In this document: one piece after another, positions 7,734 to 17,239 of the stretch
Layout: the number at the start of each line of letters is the position of its first letter
Numbering within the stretch: position 1 is the stretch's first letter
From: Roseibacterium elongatum DSM 19469
GTDB lineage: Bacteria > Pseudomonadota > Alphaproteobacteria > Rhodobacterales > Rhodobacteraceae
Direction: 5' to 3'
Length of the DNA: 64,000 nucleotides
NCBI RefSeq assembly: GCF_000590925.1
Contig: NZ_CP004372.1
Location: forward strand, 196,001-260,000
The notes under the pieces: generated by a model
The model's database searches: none
The model's input: the letters and a program-made list of their open reading frames with translations, nothing else
Told to the model about the DNA's origin: nothing
Program-made: the position numbers and the translations under genes

Positions 7734-9008
7734 ATGCGACAGCTTCTCACCTACGATTTCATGGAATCCATGCGCGTGACCAATCAGTGGATGGGGTCGA
7801 CGGCGCGCGCCATGTGTTCCTACCCGCAACTGGGTCTTGCCGCGAATCCGGTCTTCAACCTGATGGCCGCCTGGGGCGAGGTGACCGAACGCAGTTTCGC
7901 CCGCATGGTGGCGAAACCCGATTGGGGCATCTATTCCATCCCCGGCGATGACGGGCGCGACCACATCGTCTCGGTCGAGACCGTGGTGCCCCGCCCCTTC
8001 GGCGATCTGATCCGCTTTCAGGTCAGCGGCCGCGCGCCCACCGGGCGCAAGGTTCTGCTGGTTGCGCCCATGTCGGGCCATTACGCGACGCTCCTGCGCT
8101 CCACCGTGCTCAGCCTGCTGCCCGATTGTGACGTCTACATCACCGATTGGCACAATGCGCGCGACATCCCGGTCAGCGCCGGCAAGTTCGATGTCGAGGA
8201 TTACACCCTCTACCTCGTCGACTTCCTGAAAGAGATGGGGCCCGATACCCATGTGATCGCCGTCTGCCAGCCAGCGCCCTTGGCCCTGGCCGCGACCGCC
8301 TACCTGGCCGAGGAAGACCCCAAGGCGCAGCCGCGCACCCTGACGCTGATCGGCGGGCCGATCGACCCGGATGCCGCCGCGACCGATGTCACCGATTTCG
8401 GCAATCGCGTCACCATGGGCCAGCTTGAACAGCACGTGATCCAGCGTGTCGGCTTCAAATACGCGGGCGCCGGGCGGCTGGTCTACCCGGGCCTGCAGCA
8501 GCTGACCAGTTTCATGGCGATGAACGCGGAAAAACACGCCAAGGCCTTTACCGACCAAATCCTGCGCGTCGCCAAGGGCGAGGCGGGCGATCACGACAAG
8601 CACAACAAGTTCTACGACGAATACCTCGCCGTGATGGACATGACGGCCGAGTTCTACCTCACGACGGTCGAACGCATCTTCAAGGGCCTCGAGATCGCGC
8701 AGAACAGGTTCGTCGTTGACGGCAAGCAGGTCGATATCGGCAAGATCACCACCGTCGCGGTCAAGACGGTCGAAGGCGGCAAGGACGATATCTCGGCCCC
8801 CGGCCAATGCGTGGCCGCGCTGGACCTTTGCACCGGCCTGCCGCCCGAGAAAAAGGCCAATTACCTTGAACCCAACGCGGGCCATTACGGGATTTTCGCG
8901 GGCAAAAGCTGGCGCAACAACATCCGCCCGCTGGTGCTGGATTTCATCGACGCCAATTGCGACGTGCCGAAAGCCCCGGTGAAAGACACCGCCACCGCGG
9001 CTGAATGA
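7734..9008 (+). CDS. phaZ: Intracellular polyhydroxyalkanoate depolymerase
   Basis: Mobilises stored polyhydroxybutyrate in the cytoplasm. The 424-residue protein starts MRQLLTYDFMESMR like other PhaZ1-type enzymes. It uses a cysteine nucleophile in place of serine: IAVCQPAPLAL puts Cys178 close to the position of Cys183 in Ralstonia PhaZ. No signal peptide is present, as expected for an intracellular enzyme. GGAGA precedes the ATG at 7734. The divergent arrangement with phaC allows opposite control of synthesis and degradation from one intergenic region. Confidence 0.93.
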   Translation: MRQLLTYDFMESMRVTNQWMGSTARAMCSYPQLGLAANPVFNLMAAWGEVTERSFARMVAKPDWGIYSIPGDDGRDHIVSVETVVPRPFGDLIRFQVSGRAPTGRKVLLVAPMSGHYATLLRSTVLSLLPDCDVYITDWHNARDIPVSAGKFDVEDYTLYLVDFLKEMGPDTHVIAVCQPAPLALAATAYLAEEDPKAQPRTLTLIGGPIDPDAAATDVTDFGNRVTMGQLEQHVIQRVGFKYAGAGRLVYPGLQQLTSFMAMNAEKHAKAFTDQILRVAKGEAGDHDKHNKFYDEYLAVMDMTAEFYLTTVERIFKGLEIAQNRFVVDGKQVDIGKITTVAVKTVEGGKDDISAPGQCVAALDLCTGLPPEKKANYLEPNAGHYGIFAGKSWRNNIRPLVLDFIDANCDVPKAPVKDTATAAE

Positions 9009-9018
9009 GGGGGCGGCA

Positions 9019-9778
9019 CTAGCCCGCCGTCCACCCCCCATCGACCAGGATCGCGGTCCCCGTCACCATCGCCGCGGCATCCGAGGCGAGGAACAGGACC
9101 GCGCCCATGATGTCCTCGACCCGGCCGACGCGGCCCAGCTTGATCTTGCTCTCGATCCAGGCGCGTTTCTCGGGATCGGCAAAGGTCGGTTCGGTCAGGG
9201 GCGTGCGGATGAAGGTCGGGCACACCGTGTTCACGCGAATGCCGCGACCGCCCCATTCGGTCGCCATCGCCTTGGTCATCCCCTCGACCGCGTGCTTCGA
9301 GGCGCAATAGACCGCCCGGTCGAGCCCGCCCACATGGCCCATCTGGCTGGAAATCTGGATGATCGATCCGCCGCCCGCGCCCATCCGGCGTGCCGCCTCC
9401 TGCGCGAGGTGATAGGCCGCCTTCACGTTCACCGCCATCACCGCGTCATAATCCGCCTCGGCCGTCTCCAGCGCCGGGCCGTGCCGGGCGAGGCCGGCCG
9501 AGTTGACCAGAGCATCCAACGGCCCGACCCGGTCCATCGCCGCGACCACCGCCGCCCGATCGGTGACATCCAGCGCCAGCGCCTCGGACGACAGGCCCGC
9601 GCCCTGCATCTCCGCCACGCTTGCCTGCAGCTCCGCCTGCCCGCGCGCGGCGACGACGACATGCCGCCCCCGCCTCGGCCAGCGCCATGGCGCAGCCCAG
9701 CCCGATGCCGCGCGATCCACCGGTCACAAGGGCGCGACGGCCGTCCAGTCGAAAGCTCGGGGTGCGCGGAAGGGTCAT
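9019..9778 (-). CDS. SDR family oxidoreductase, interrupted by a +1 frameshift
   Basis: A short-chain dehydrogenase/reductase split between two frames. The N-terminal part (starting at 9778 after AGAGGAG) has the cofactor motif TGGSRGIG. After the G5 run of the coding strand (C5 at 9667-9671) the frame moves by one base to VVVAARGQ, then NSAGLA, the Ser/YCASK active site, and ends VDGGWTAG. Deleting one base from that run gives a continuous 252-residue SDR reading ALAEAGRHVVVAAR. The stop lies 10 bp from the convergent phaZ stop. It is downstream of and on the same strand as the HpsN-like gene, so both may act on the same polyol or sulfo-polyol; that is inference. Confidence 0.8.
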
Positions 9779-9869
9779 CTCGGCTCCTCTGGATGAAAAA
9801 CGGGTTTGCAAAACATGTCAGGGGATAACCCTGTGAACAAGCTGTGGGAACCACGCAAACCCACAACCC

Positions 9870-9891
9870 CATCTTTATCCTTCAAATATGC
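9870..9891 (-). repeat. Oriented 3' box, copy 1
   Basis: The minus strand reads GCATATTTGAAGGATAAAGA followed by TG. It begins 67 bp past the stop of the HpsN-like gene on the same strand, after GC-rich inverted repeats. Five more copies occur in the window (near 19.9, 37.6, 44.8, 47.7 and 47.9 kb), all placed the same way. Confidence 0.75.
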
Positions 9892-9957
9892 AAAGGGGGG
9901 CAAGGGGGCGCAGCCCCCAAAAGGGGTGGGCGGGCGGGCCCGCCCAGCCCGTCCAAA

Positions 9958-11283
9958 TCACTCGGCCGCGTCGCGCCAGGGCGCGCCCTCGCCATAGGGC
10001 ACGTTCCGGCCCCCGTAGCGGCGCACCCGGATGTTGCATTGCTCGGCGTGGCCCACGAACCCCTCCAGCATGCACAGCCGCGAGCCGTATTCGCCGATCA
10101 GCGTCGCCGCCTCGTCGGTCAGCACCTTCTGGTAGGAATGCGTCTTGAGGAACTTGCCAACCCACAGGCCCCCGGTGTAGCGCCCGGCGCGCTTGGTCGG
10201 CAGAGTGTGGTTCGTGCCGATCACCTTGTCGCCATTGGCCACATTGGTCCGCGGGCCCAGGAACAGCGCGCCGTAATTGGTCATCTTCTCCAGGTACCAG
10301 TCGTCGCGGTCGGTCATCACCTGCACATGCTCATAGGCCATCTCGTCGGCCACGCGCAGCATCTCGTCATGATCCTCGCACAGGATCACGTCGCCATAAT
10401 CCTGCCAGCTGGCCGAGGCGGTCTCTGCCGTGGGCAAAATTCCCAGCAGACGGTCCACCTCGGCCAGCGTGGCCTCCGCGAGTGTGCGCGAATTGGTGAT
10501 CAGGCAGGCGGGGGAGTTGTAGCCATGCTCGGCCTGGCCCAGCAGATCGGTCGCCACCAGCTCGGCATCCACCGTGTCGTCGGCGATCACCATCGTCTCG
10601 GTCGGCCCGGCGAACAGGTCGATGCCGACGCGCCCGAAAAGCTGCCGCTTGGCCTCGGCCACGAAGGCATTCCCGGGCCCCACCAGCATGTCGACCGGCG
10701 CGATGCTTTCGGTTCCCAGCGCCATGGCGCCCACCGCCTGCACCCCGCCCAGGCACAGGATCTCGTCCGCGCCACCCTCATGCATGGCGGCCACGATGGC
10801 GGGGTGCGGCTTGCCGCCAACCGGCGGCGCGCTGGCCACGATCCGGCCCACGCCCGCCACCTTGGCCGTCAACACCGACATATGCGCCGAGGCGACCATG
10901 GGAAACTTGCCCCCCGGCACGTAGCAGCCGACCGAGTTCACGGGGATGTTGCGATGGCCCAGGATCACGCCGGGCAGCGTTTCGACCTCGATATCGCGCA
11001 TGCTCGCTTTCTGCGCCTCGGCAAAGCGGCGGATCTGGTCCTGCGCGAAACGGATATCCTCCATCTCGCGGGTCGAGACCTGGCTCATCGCGGCCTCGAT
11101 CTCGGACCCGGTCAGCCGAAACGCCTCGGGCGTGTAGCCGTCGAATCTCGTCGACAGGTCGCGCACGGCCACATCGCCACGCGTTTCGATATCCGACAGG
11201 ATGCCTTCGACCACCTCGCGCGTTTTCGCATCATCCTCGGCCCGTTCGGCCTCGGGCTTGCCGCGCTTGAGATACTCCGCCAT
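9958..11283 (-). CDS. Histidinol dehydrogenase family protein, HpsN-like (possible sulfopropanediol 3-dehydrogenase)
   Basis: A 441-residue NAD- and zinc-dependent dehydrogenase of the HisD fold. Visible motifs include [65 protein letters not shown] and GTNHTLPT. The sequence style ([32 protein letters not shown]) resembles the HisD-like group that includes HpsN of roseobacters, which oxidises (R)-dihydroxypropanesulfonate, more than biosynthetic HisD. No his genes are nearby. AGGAGG precedes the ATG at 11283. An SDR lies downstream, recalling hps clusters that pair HpsN with an SDR, but no sulfonate lyase or transporter is visible. The substrate is therefore uncertain. Confidence 0.78.
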   Translation of the reverse strand: MAEYLKRGKPEAERAEDDAKTREVVEGILSDIETRGDVAVRDLSTRFDGYTPEAFRLTGSEIEAAMSQVSTREMEDIRFAQDQIRRFAEAQKASMRDIEVETLPGVILGHRNIPVNSVGCYVPGGKFPMVASAHMSVLTAKVAGVGRIVASAPPVGGKPHPAIVAAMHEGGADEILCLGGVQAVGAMALGTESIAPVDMLVGPGNAFVAEAKRQLFGRVGIDLFAGPTETMVIADDTVDAELVATDLLGQAEHGYNSPACLITNSRTLAEATLAEVDRLLGILPTAETASASWQDYGDVILCEDHDEMLRVADEMAYEHVQVMTDRDDWYLEKMTNYGALFLGPRTNVANGDKVIGTNHTLPTKRAGRYTGGLWVGKFLKTHSYQKVLTDEAATLIGEYGSRLCMLEGFVGHAEQCNIRVRRYGGRNVPYGEGAPWRDAAE

Positions 11284-11350
11284 CGCTGATCCTCCTGAGG
11301 AATGTCGGGCGGAGGATTCCCCATTTTGCATACGAATGCAATAATGCTCT

Positions 11351-12037
11351 TCAGTCCGGGCAGATGGCGGCGCGATAGGCGGCGATGGCCTCTGCTAGGT
11401 CCTCGGCCCGGCCGGGCAGGACGGACAGATAAAGCGCCTCGTCGATATAGATGGACAGGCCCACATCCGCTGCGCCGCCCCCATGCGCAAAGACATCCTC
11501 GCGCAGGACATTGATCCGCGCGGCCAGGGGGCCGAAGGCGCCCGACTGGACACGCGCGAACAGGTCGCGCAGCGCGTCGTTCAGCATGTCCTGCGGCAGA
11601 TCGCGGGCATATTCCGCTTCCATGAGGTCGAGGATCGTGTCCGCCGCCCGGCGCAATTCGGGCAGATGCGCCTCGGCGACCGGGAACTCGGCGATGCTGA
11701 AGGCGGGCACATCCGCGTCCTCGATCACCCGCATCGCGCCGGCGACGGGGGCCAGCAACGAAAGATCGAAGCGCATCTCGTCGCGCCCTGCTAGCATCTC
11801 GACACGCCGTCCGCCCGCCACCTCGACCCAGACCGGCGCGGGGGTGAGCGTCTCGATCCGCAGCGCGCAGCCCGCCAGCGTGACGGTCATCTGACGGTTG
11901 AGCGTGGCGTTATCGGCGACATCGGCGATCAGGGCGGCCAGGGCCATGGGATCGGCGGGGTCGGCGGGTTGCGCGGCCAAGGGCGTGGCCGCGCAAAGGG
12001 CAAGGGCAAGCGCCGCACGAACGGGGCGAAAGGGCAT
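11351..12037 (-). CDS. Secreted protein of unknown function (DUF6497-like)
   Basis: A 228-residue protein with a clear Sec signal peptide ([21 protein letters not shown], cleavage near residue 22), so it is probably periplasmic. The mature part has no membrane segment and no catalytic motif I recognise. It has two Cys, one near the N-terminus in LAGCAL and one near the C-terminus in AAICPD, which could form a disulfide. CGGAGG stands before the ATG. It lies alone on the minus strand between the HpsN-like gene and the ABC importer operon and shows no evident functional link to either. DUF6497 is suggested from overall resemblance to roseobacter proteins and is not certain. Confidence 0.6.
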   Translation of the reverse strand: MPFRPVRAALALALCAATPLAAQPADPADPMALAALIADVADNATLNRQMTVTLAGCALRIETLTPAPVWVEVAGGRRVEMLAGRDEMRFDLSLLAPVAGAMRVIEDADVPAFSIAEFPVAEAHLPELRRAADTILDLMEAEYARDLPQDMLNDALRDLFARVQSGAFGPLAARINVLREDVFAHGGGAADVGLSIYIDEALYLSVLPGRAEDLAEAIAAYRAAICPD

Positions 12038-12103
12038 GGGCGACCTCCGGTCGATCTGAAACCGACCCCAGGCTAGCCCGTCTGACGCCCTGCCCCCAAG
12101 CCT

Positions 12104-13153
<1,050 letters not shown>

Positions 13154-13156
13154 CGC

Positions 13157-14464
13157 TCAGTCCTTTTTCTGCCCGCGGATGGCCGAGGGGCTGGCCCAGG
13201 CCAACCACACCGCCGCCGTCCAGGTGAACGTGGCCCCACCGGCGGGCGTGCCGTCGATCGGGCTGAAATACTCGGCAAAGCCGTTTTCCGCGATCAGCCG
13301 CGCGGTATCGGCGCGCACGCGGTCGGCCTGCTCGGCCAGGCCGGCCTCCTCCATGCCGTTGCCGGCGAGGTAGTTCATCACCCCCCAGACCGGCCCGCGC
13401 CAATAGCGCAGATGGTCGAATTTCGGCCCCTCGGGGTCATGGCTGGGCAGGGCAAACGGGCTGCGCGCCAAAAGGGCGTCGAGCGCGGGCACCGCCCGGT
13501 CGTCGCGCAGGCCCGCCCACCAGCACAGGAAAGAGGCGTTCGAGAGCGACCCGGCGAAATTGCCGGTGCGCAGGTTCTTCGCGTCATAGGCGCCGATCCC
13601 GGGGTTCCAGAGGGTCTCGGCCCCCTCTTCCAACCTGGCGACCCAGTTGCGGATCTCGCCCGCATCCTCGCCCAGCACCTCCGCCATCGCGGCAAGGTCG
13701 CGGGTCGAGCGCAGGGTGGTGAAACTCATCGTCGGGTCGGCCACACGAAACGGGCTTTCCGCGGCAATCGCCGCCTCGTCCCATTTGCGGTCGCGCCCGA
13801 ACTGCACCAGCCAGATGTAGCGGTCGTAATCCTCTTTCGTGGGGCGCATGCGCGGATCGACATGGCCGGTGTCGCGGCGCGTGTAAGGCTGCACGCCCAC
13901 CGGATCGACGCCGGCCATCGCCTCGTCCCAATCCGGCGCGTTGTCGCGGCCCGCTTCCCACGGGTGGGTGATGACGACGGCCCCGGTTTCGGCCCGTGCC
14001 GCCATGATCCAGCGGTGATAGGCCAGAAGCTTGGGAAACAGCGCGCGCAAGCGGTCTGCGCCCGCAGCCGGGTCGGCGCGGTAGATGCGCCACGCGAGCG
14101 AGGCCGCAACGGGCGGTTGGCTGATCCCCGAGGAGGCGACAGCGCACGCCCCCCGCCCCACGGCATCCTCGGTCCCCCATACATCGGGGCCGGGGAAATA
14201 GCCCGGATCGGGCCGGTGAAACAGGATATGGGGCACCATTCCGTTGTCCCACTGGCCCGAGAACAGCGTCTCGACCTCGGTCCAGGCGCGGTCGTTATTC
14301 ACTGCGGCAAAGCCCAGCCCCGCAAAGGCCGAGTCCCAGTTCCACTGATAGGGATAAAGCCCGTCGGTCGGCACCGTATAGCCGCCCCGGTCGTTCAGCT
14401 CCAGAATGCGCCGCGCCTCGGCATCTAGGGCGGCCACGTCGATGTCGGTCAAGATATCGGTCAT
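13157..14464 (-). CDS. MGH1-like/GH63 glycoside hydrolase (possible glucosyl- or mannosylglycerate hydrolase)
   Basis: A 435-residue cytosolic (alpha/alpha)6-barrel glycosidase without a signal peptide. The motif YQWNWDSAFAGLG (about 39-51), GMVPHILFHRP, and the C-terminal YWRGPVWGVMNY and TFTWTAA stretches are typical of the MGH1-like/GH63 group. That group includes mannosylglycerate and glucosylglycerate hydrolases. Its ATG overlaps the permease stop (ATGA), so it is translated with the importer. The arrangement suggests import of an intact glycoside, perhaps a compatible solute, followed by cytoplasmic hydrolysis. The substrate is inferred from family and context only; a trehalase- or glucosidase-like activity is an alternative. 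Confidence 0.78.
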   Translation of the reverse strand: MTDILTDIDVAALDAEARRILELNDRGGYTVPTDGLYPYQWNWDSAFAGLGFAAVNNDRAWTEVETLFSGQWDNGMVPHILFHRPDPGYFPGPDVWGTEDAVGRGACAVASSGISQPPVAASLAWRIYRADPAAGADRLRALFPKLLAYHRWIMAARAETGAVVITHPWEAGRDNAPDWDEAMAGVDPVGVQPYTRRDTGHVDPRMRPTKEDYDRYIWLVQFGRDRKWDEAAIAAESPFRVADPTMSFTTLRSTRDLAAMAEVLGEDAGEIRNWVARLEEGAETLWNPGIGAYDAKNLRTGNFAGSLSNASFLCWWAGLRDDRAVPALDALLARSPFALPSHDPEGPKFDHLRYWRGPVWGVMNYLAGNGMEEAGLAEQADRVRADTARLIAENGFAEYFSPIDGTPAGGATFTWTAAVWLAWASPSAIRGQKKD

Positions 14465-15675
14465 CCTTTAACACTCCCCGCGGTCAGGCCGCGCGTCATG
14501 AATTTCTCAAGCCCCAGAAACAGGGCCATCACCGGCACGGTGGCGATCACCGCCCCCGCCATCAGGTGCTGTCGCGGGATCTCGGAGGAATTGAGCGAGG
14601 CGATCCCCCGTGTCAGCGTGAATTTCGACGGATCATCCAGCAGCATGAAGGCCAGCAGGAACTCGTTCCACGCGATCATGAAGACATAGAGCGAGACACT
14701 GGCCAGCGCCGGCAGCGACAGGGGCAGCGTGATCTTCCAGATCACCTGCAGCCGGTTCAACCCGTCCATCAGCCCGGCCTCTTCCACCTCGCCCGGCAAG
14801 CCACGGAAATACCCCTGCAACATGTAAAGCGCGACGGGGATCGTCGTGACCGGGTAGATCATCACGATCCCGGTGATCGAGTTGCGCAGCCCCGTCATCG
14901 AGAAGACGATGTAGATCGGCAGCGCCAGCACGATCATCGGCACCATGTAGATCAGCAGGATCGACCGGCTGAGCGACTTCTGCCCGCGGAACTTCAACCG
15001 GGCCACGGCATAGGCGCCCGGGATCGAGAAGGCGAGCGTGATGAAAACGGTCAGCACCGAGACATAAAACGATGTCCACATGTACTGGCCGAAGTTGAAG
15101 TCGCGGAACAGCTCGGAATAGCTGCGGAACAGGTCCCATCCCTGGCTCAGATCGATCGAGAAATCGAGCGGGTTGGCGATGAGCTCCCCCTGGGTCTTCA
15201 GGCTGGTCATCACCATCACGTAAAACGGGATGGCCACGATCGCCGTGAAGAAGATGTAGCCGAACCCGGTCAGGAAACGGATCACCGCCTCTTCCCATTC
15301 GTGCCGGTTCAACGCGCCGCGTGCCGCGCCGGCCATCATCACCATGACCGGCCAGGCCAGACCGACGCCAAACCCGACCCCGGCCGCCAGATGCCCGCCG
15401 AGGCCCACCGTGTCGGCCACGTGGATCGGGCTGACCGGCGTATAGCTCAGCGCCACGCCCAACACCGCCGCCCCGACCGCCAAGAGCCAACCCACCCTGT
15501 TTTCCGGCGCCGCCAGCCCGACCAGAGCACCCAGCACCAGGCACCCCCACAGGCCGGGGCGGAACGCCTCGCCGGTGGTAAAGCTCAGCAACACCGCCAG
15601 CGTGGTCGCCATCACAAAGGCCCAGAGCACACCCAGGATCGGGCCGGTCACATATCCGTATCTGAGCAGGCTCAT
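14461..15675 (-). CDS. Sugar ABC transporter permease (MalG-like) with extra N-terminal membrane region
   Basis: The second permease of the CUT1 importer, 404 residues and so about 120 residues longer than a standard MalG. The extra N-terminal part (residues 10-115) contains four hydrophobic segments. The conserved core with MalG-type segments then follows (IFFTAIVAIPFYVMVMTSLK). The EAA loop that docks the ATPase reads EEAGLMDGLNRLQVIWKITLPLSLPAL. GGGAGG precedes the ATG at 15675. The upstream permease ends at 15914, and the 238 bp between them are filled with palindromes. Confidence 0.9.
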   Translation of the reverse strand: MSLLRYGYVTGPILGVLWAFVMATTLAVLLSFTTGEAFRPGLWGCLVLGALVGLAAPENRVGWLLAVGAAVLGVALSYTPVSPIHVADTVGLGGHLAAGVGFGVGLAWPVMVMMAGAARGALNRHEWEEAVIRFLTGFGYIFFTAIVAIPFYVMVMTSLKTQGELIANPLDFSIDLSQGWDLFRSYSELFRDFNFGQYMWTSFYVSVLTVFITLAFSIPGAYAVARLKFRGQKSLSRSILLIYMVPMIVLALPIYIVFSMTGLRNSITGIVMIYPVTTIPVALYMLQGYFRGLPGEVEEAGLMDGLNRLQVIWKITLPLSLPALASVSLYVFMIAWNEFLLAFMLLDDPSKFTLTRGIASLNSSEIPRQHLMAGAVIATVPVMALFLGLEKFMTRGLTAGSVKG

Positions 15676-15721
15676 CCGATCCCGCCTCCCTTCATCTTGG
15701 CCAAAAACCTCTCGGGGGAGC

Positions 15722-15913
15722 GCGAGGGGGCAGACAGCCCCCTCGCACGGGTCGCTGCCGCAGGCAGCGAAACACCCGCGCCATGGGCCGCCGCCCGCCC
15801 GTCGCTTGAAACGTCCACTGGACGTTTCATCGGCTGCGCCGCACCGCCATGGGGCTCCGCCCGTTGTTCGCTTGAAACGTCCACTGGACGTTTCATCGGC
15901 TGCGCCGCACCGC
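15722..15913. repeat. Palindrome cluster with a 66-bp tandem repeat between two permease genes
   Basis: Four inverted repeats lie in the gap between the permease genes. One is 9-7-9 at 15722-15746 (GCGAGGGGG arms) and one is 8-3-8 at 15752-15770 (TCGCTGCC arms). Two copies of a 45-bp block follow at 15803-15847 and 15869-15913, 66 bp apart. Each block carries a perfect 10-1-10 palindrome with arms GAAACGTCCA and TGGACGTTTC. The last copy ends directly against the stop of the upstream permease gene. Likely roles are mRNA 3'-end protection or partial termination inside the operon. Confidence 0.8.
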
Positions 15914-17152
15914 TCACAACCCCTCCTCCCGCGAGATGAAGCGGAAAAAGGCCCAACTGAACATCAGCAGACAGAGCAGGATGACCACGGCCACCGCCGC
16001 GCCCGCGCCGATATTGCTGACCGCGAAGGCCTGTTCATAGACATTCACCGTCAGCGTCCGGGTGCCCGCGTTGCCCCCCGTCAGCAGGAAGATGTCGTCG
16101 AACTTGTTGAAGGTCCAGATGAAGCGCAGCAGGAACAGGACCGACAGGATGCCCATCAGCATCGGCAGCGACAGGTAGCGGAATTTCTGAAACGGGCTCG
16201 CGCCGTCCACATCCGCCGCCTCGTACATGTCGTGGTCGATCGACTGCATCCGCGCCAGGATGAACAGGAAGGACAGCGGAAAGTAGCGCCAGATCTCGAA
16301 CACCGTCACCATGATCAGCGCCAGAGGCCGCTCGCCGAAGAAATTGATCGTGTCGTCGGTCACGCCCATCTGCACCAGCAGCGCATTCACGCTGCCCGAA
16401 AACGGGTCGAGCAGGATCACCCAGGTAAAGGCCACCGCGATGACCGGGGCGACATAGGGGAACAGGTAAAGCCCCCGCAGCACCCCCTGCCCGCGAAAGG
16501 ATTTGTTCAGCAGCATCGCTGCGAACAGGCCTACGACCAGCGCCCCGATCGTGCCAACCACCGTGTAGAACAGGGTGGCATAGATCACGGTCCAGAATTC
16601 GCGGGCGTCGAACACCTCGCGGAAATTGTCCAGCGTGAACTCGGCATTGGTCAGAATGTTCTCGGCCTCGCCGGTGATCTCGACGGGTGTGGCATCCTCG
16701 ATCGCATCCTCCAGGGCCTCCGGGTCGCCCTCCAGCGTGGCGGGTATTTCCAGCGTCAGGCGGCCGCCGGGCTCCAGCGTGCCGATCTCGCAGGTCAGGG
16801 CCGCGCCCGACACCGCGCAGATCTCGGGCAACGCACCGACACGCACGCCCACGGGCAGGGTATCGCGCAGCACGGTGTTGCGGATCGGCTCGTCCCGGCT
16901 GCTGTTGCGGATGCGGTAGCGCAAGGTGGCGACCGCCGCGTCGGCATCGCGCAGATCCTCGCGCACCACCGGCGCGGGCGGGCGCAGATCGGCCAGGCCC
17001 ACCGGTTTGACCGAGATCCAGAAGATCGCCAGCAAGGGCAGGATGACCACCAGCATCACGCTGGTCAGCGTCGGCAGGAGAAGGCCCCAGGCCAGCCGCG
17101 CCTCGCGGCGGGCCAGTGGGCCCCGTCCTTTCGGAGGGGTCGCGGATTGCAT
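15914..17152 (-). CDS. Sugar ABC transporter permease (MalF-like) with a large periplasmic insert
   Basis: The first permease of the importer, 412 residues. The first membrane segment is about residues 21-46. An extracytoplasmic region of about 120 residues (roughly 55-170) with a beta-rich pattern (TLRYRIRNSS, LPVGVRVGALPEICAVSG, GGRLTLEIPA) resembles a DUF11-like fold and is larger than usual for this family. The permease core follows, with the EAA loop MYEAADVDGASPFQKFRYLSLPM. It precedes the MalG-like gene in the operon and follows the binding-protein gene by 87 bp. GGAG lies upstream of the ATG at 17152. Confidence 0.9.
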   Translation of the reverse strand: MQSATPPKGRGPLARREARLAWGLLLPTLTSVMLVVILPLLAIFWISVKPVGLADLRPPAPVVREDLRDADAAVATLRYRIRNSSRDEPIRNTVLRDTLPVGVRVGALPEICAVSGAALTCEIGTLEPGGRLTLEIPATLEGDPEALEDAIEDATPVEITGEAENILTNAEFTLDNFREVFDAREFWTVIYATLFYTVVGTIGALVVGLFAAMLLNKSFRGQGVLRGLYLFPYVAPVIAVAFTWVILLDPFSGSVNALLVQMGVTDDTINFFGERPLALIMVTVFEIWRYFPLSFLFILARMQSIDHDMYEAADVDGASPFQKFRYLSLPMLMGILSVLFLLRFIWTFNKFDDIFLLTGGNAGTRTLTVNVYEQAFAVSNIGAGAAVAVVILLCLLMFSWAFFRFISREEGL

Positions 17153-17239
17153 CTGGTCAGGCTCCGGCAGCTACGGGTCCGGGTGGGTCTGGATGGGTCC
17201 GGGGCCGCGCATCGGCGGCCCCGGCTGTCTCGGGCGGGA

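Noticed and set aside
7563..9041. A long N-terminal extension of the PHA synthase frame
   Set aside because: It runs antisense through phaZ; the strong ribosome site and normal length place the phaC start at 7562.
9820..9870. DnaA-box or origin-like sequence (TGTGAACAAG, CTGTGGGAA)
   Set aside because: No cluster of good DnaA boxes, no AT-rich unwinding region and no origin-linked genes.
9958..11283. Biosynthetic histidinol dehydrogenase (hisD)
   Set aside because: No his genes nearby, and the sequence style fits the HpsN-like catabolic group better; the substrate is left open.
15803..15913. CRISPR-like tandem repeats
   Set aside because: Only two units, each mainly palindrome, with no spacer diversity and no cas genes nearby.
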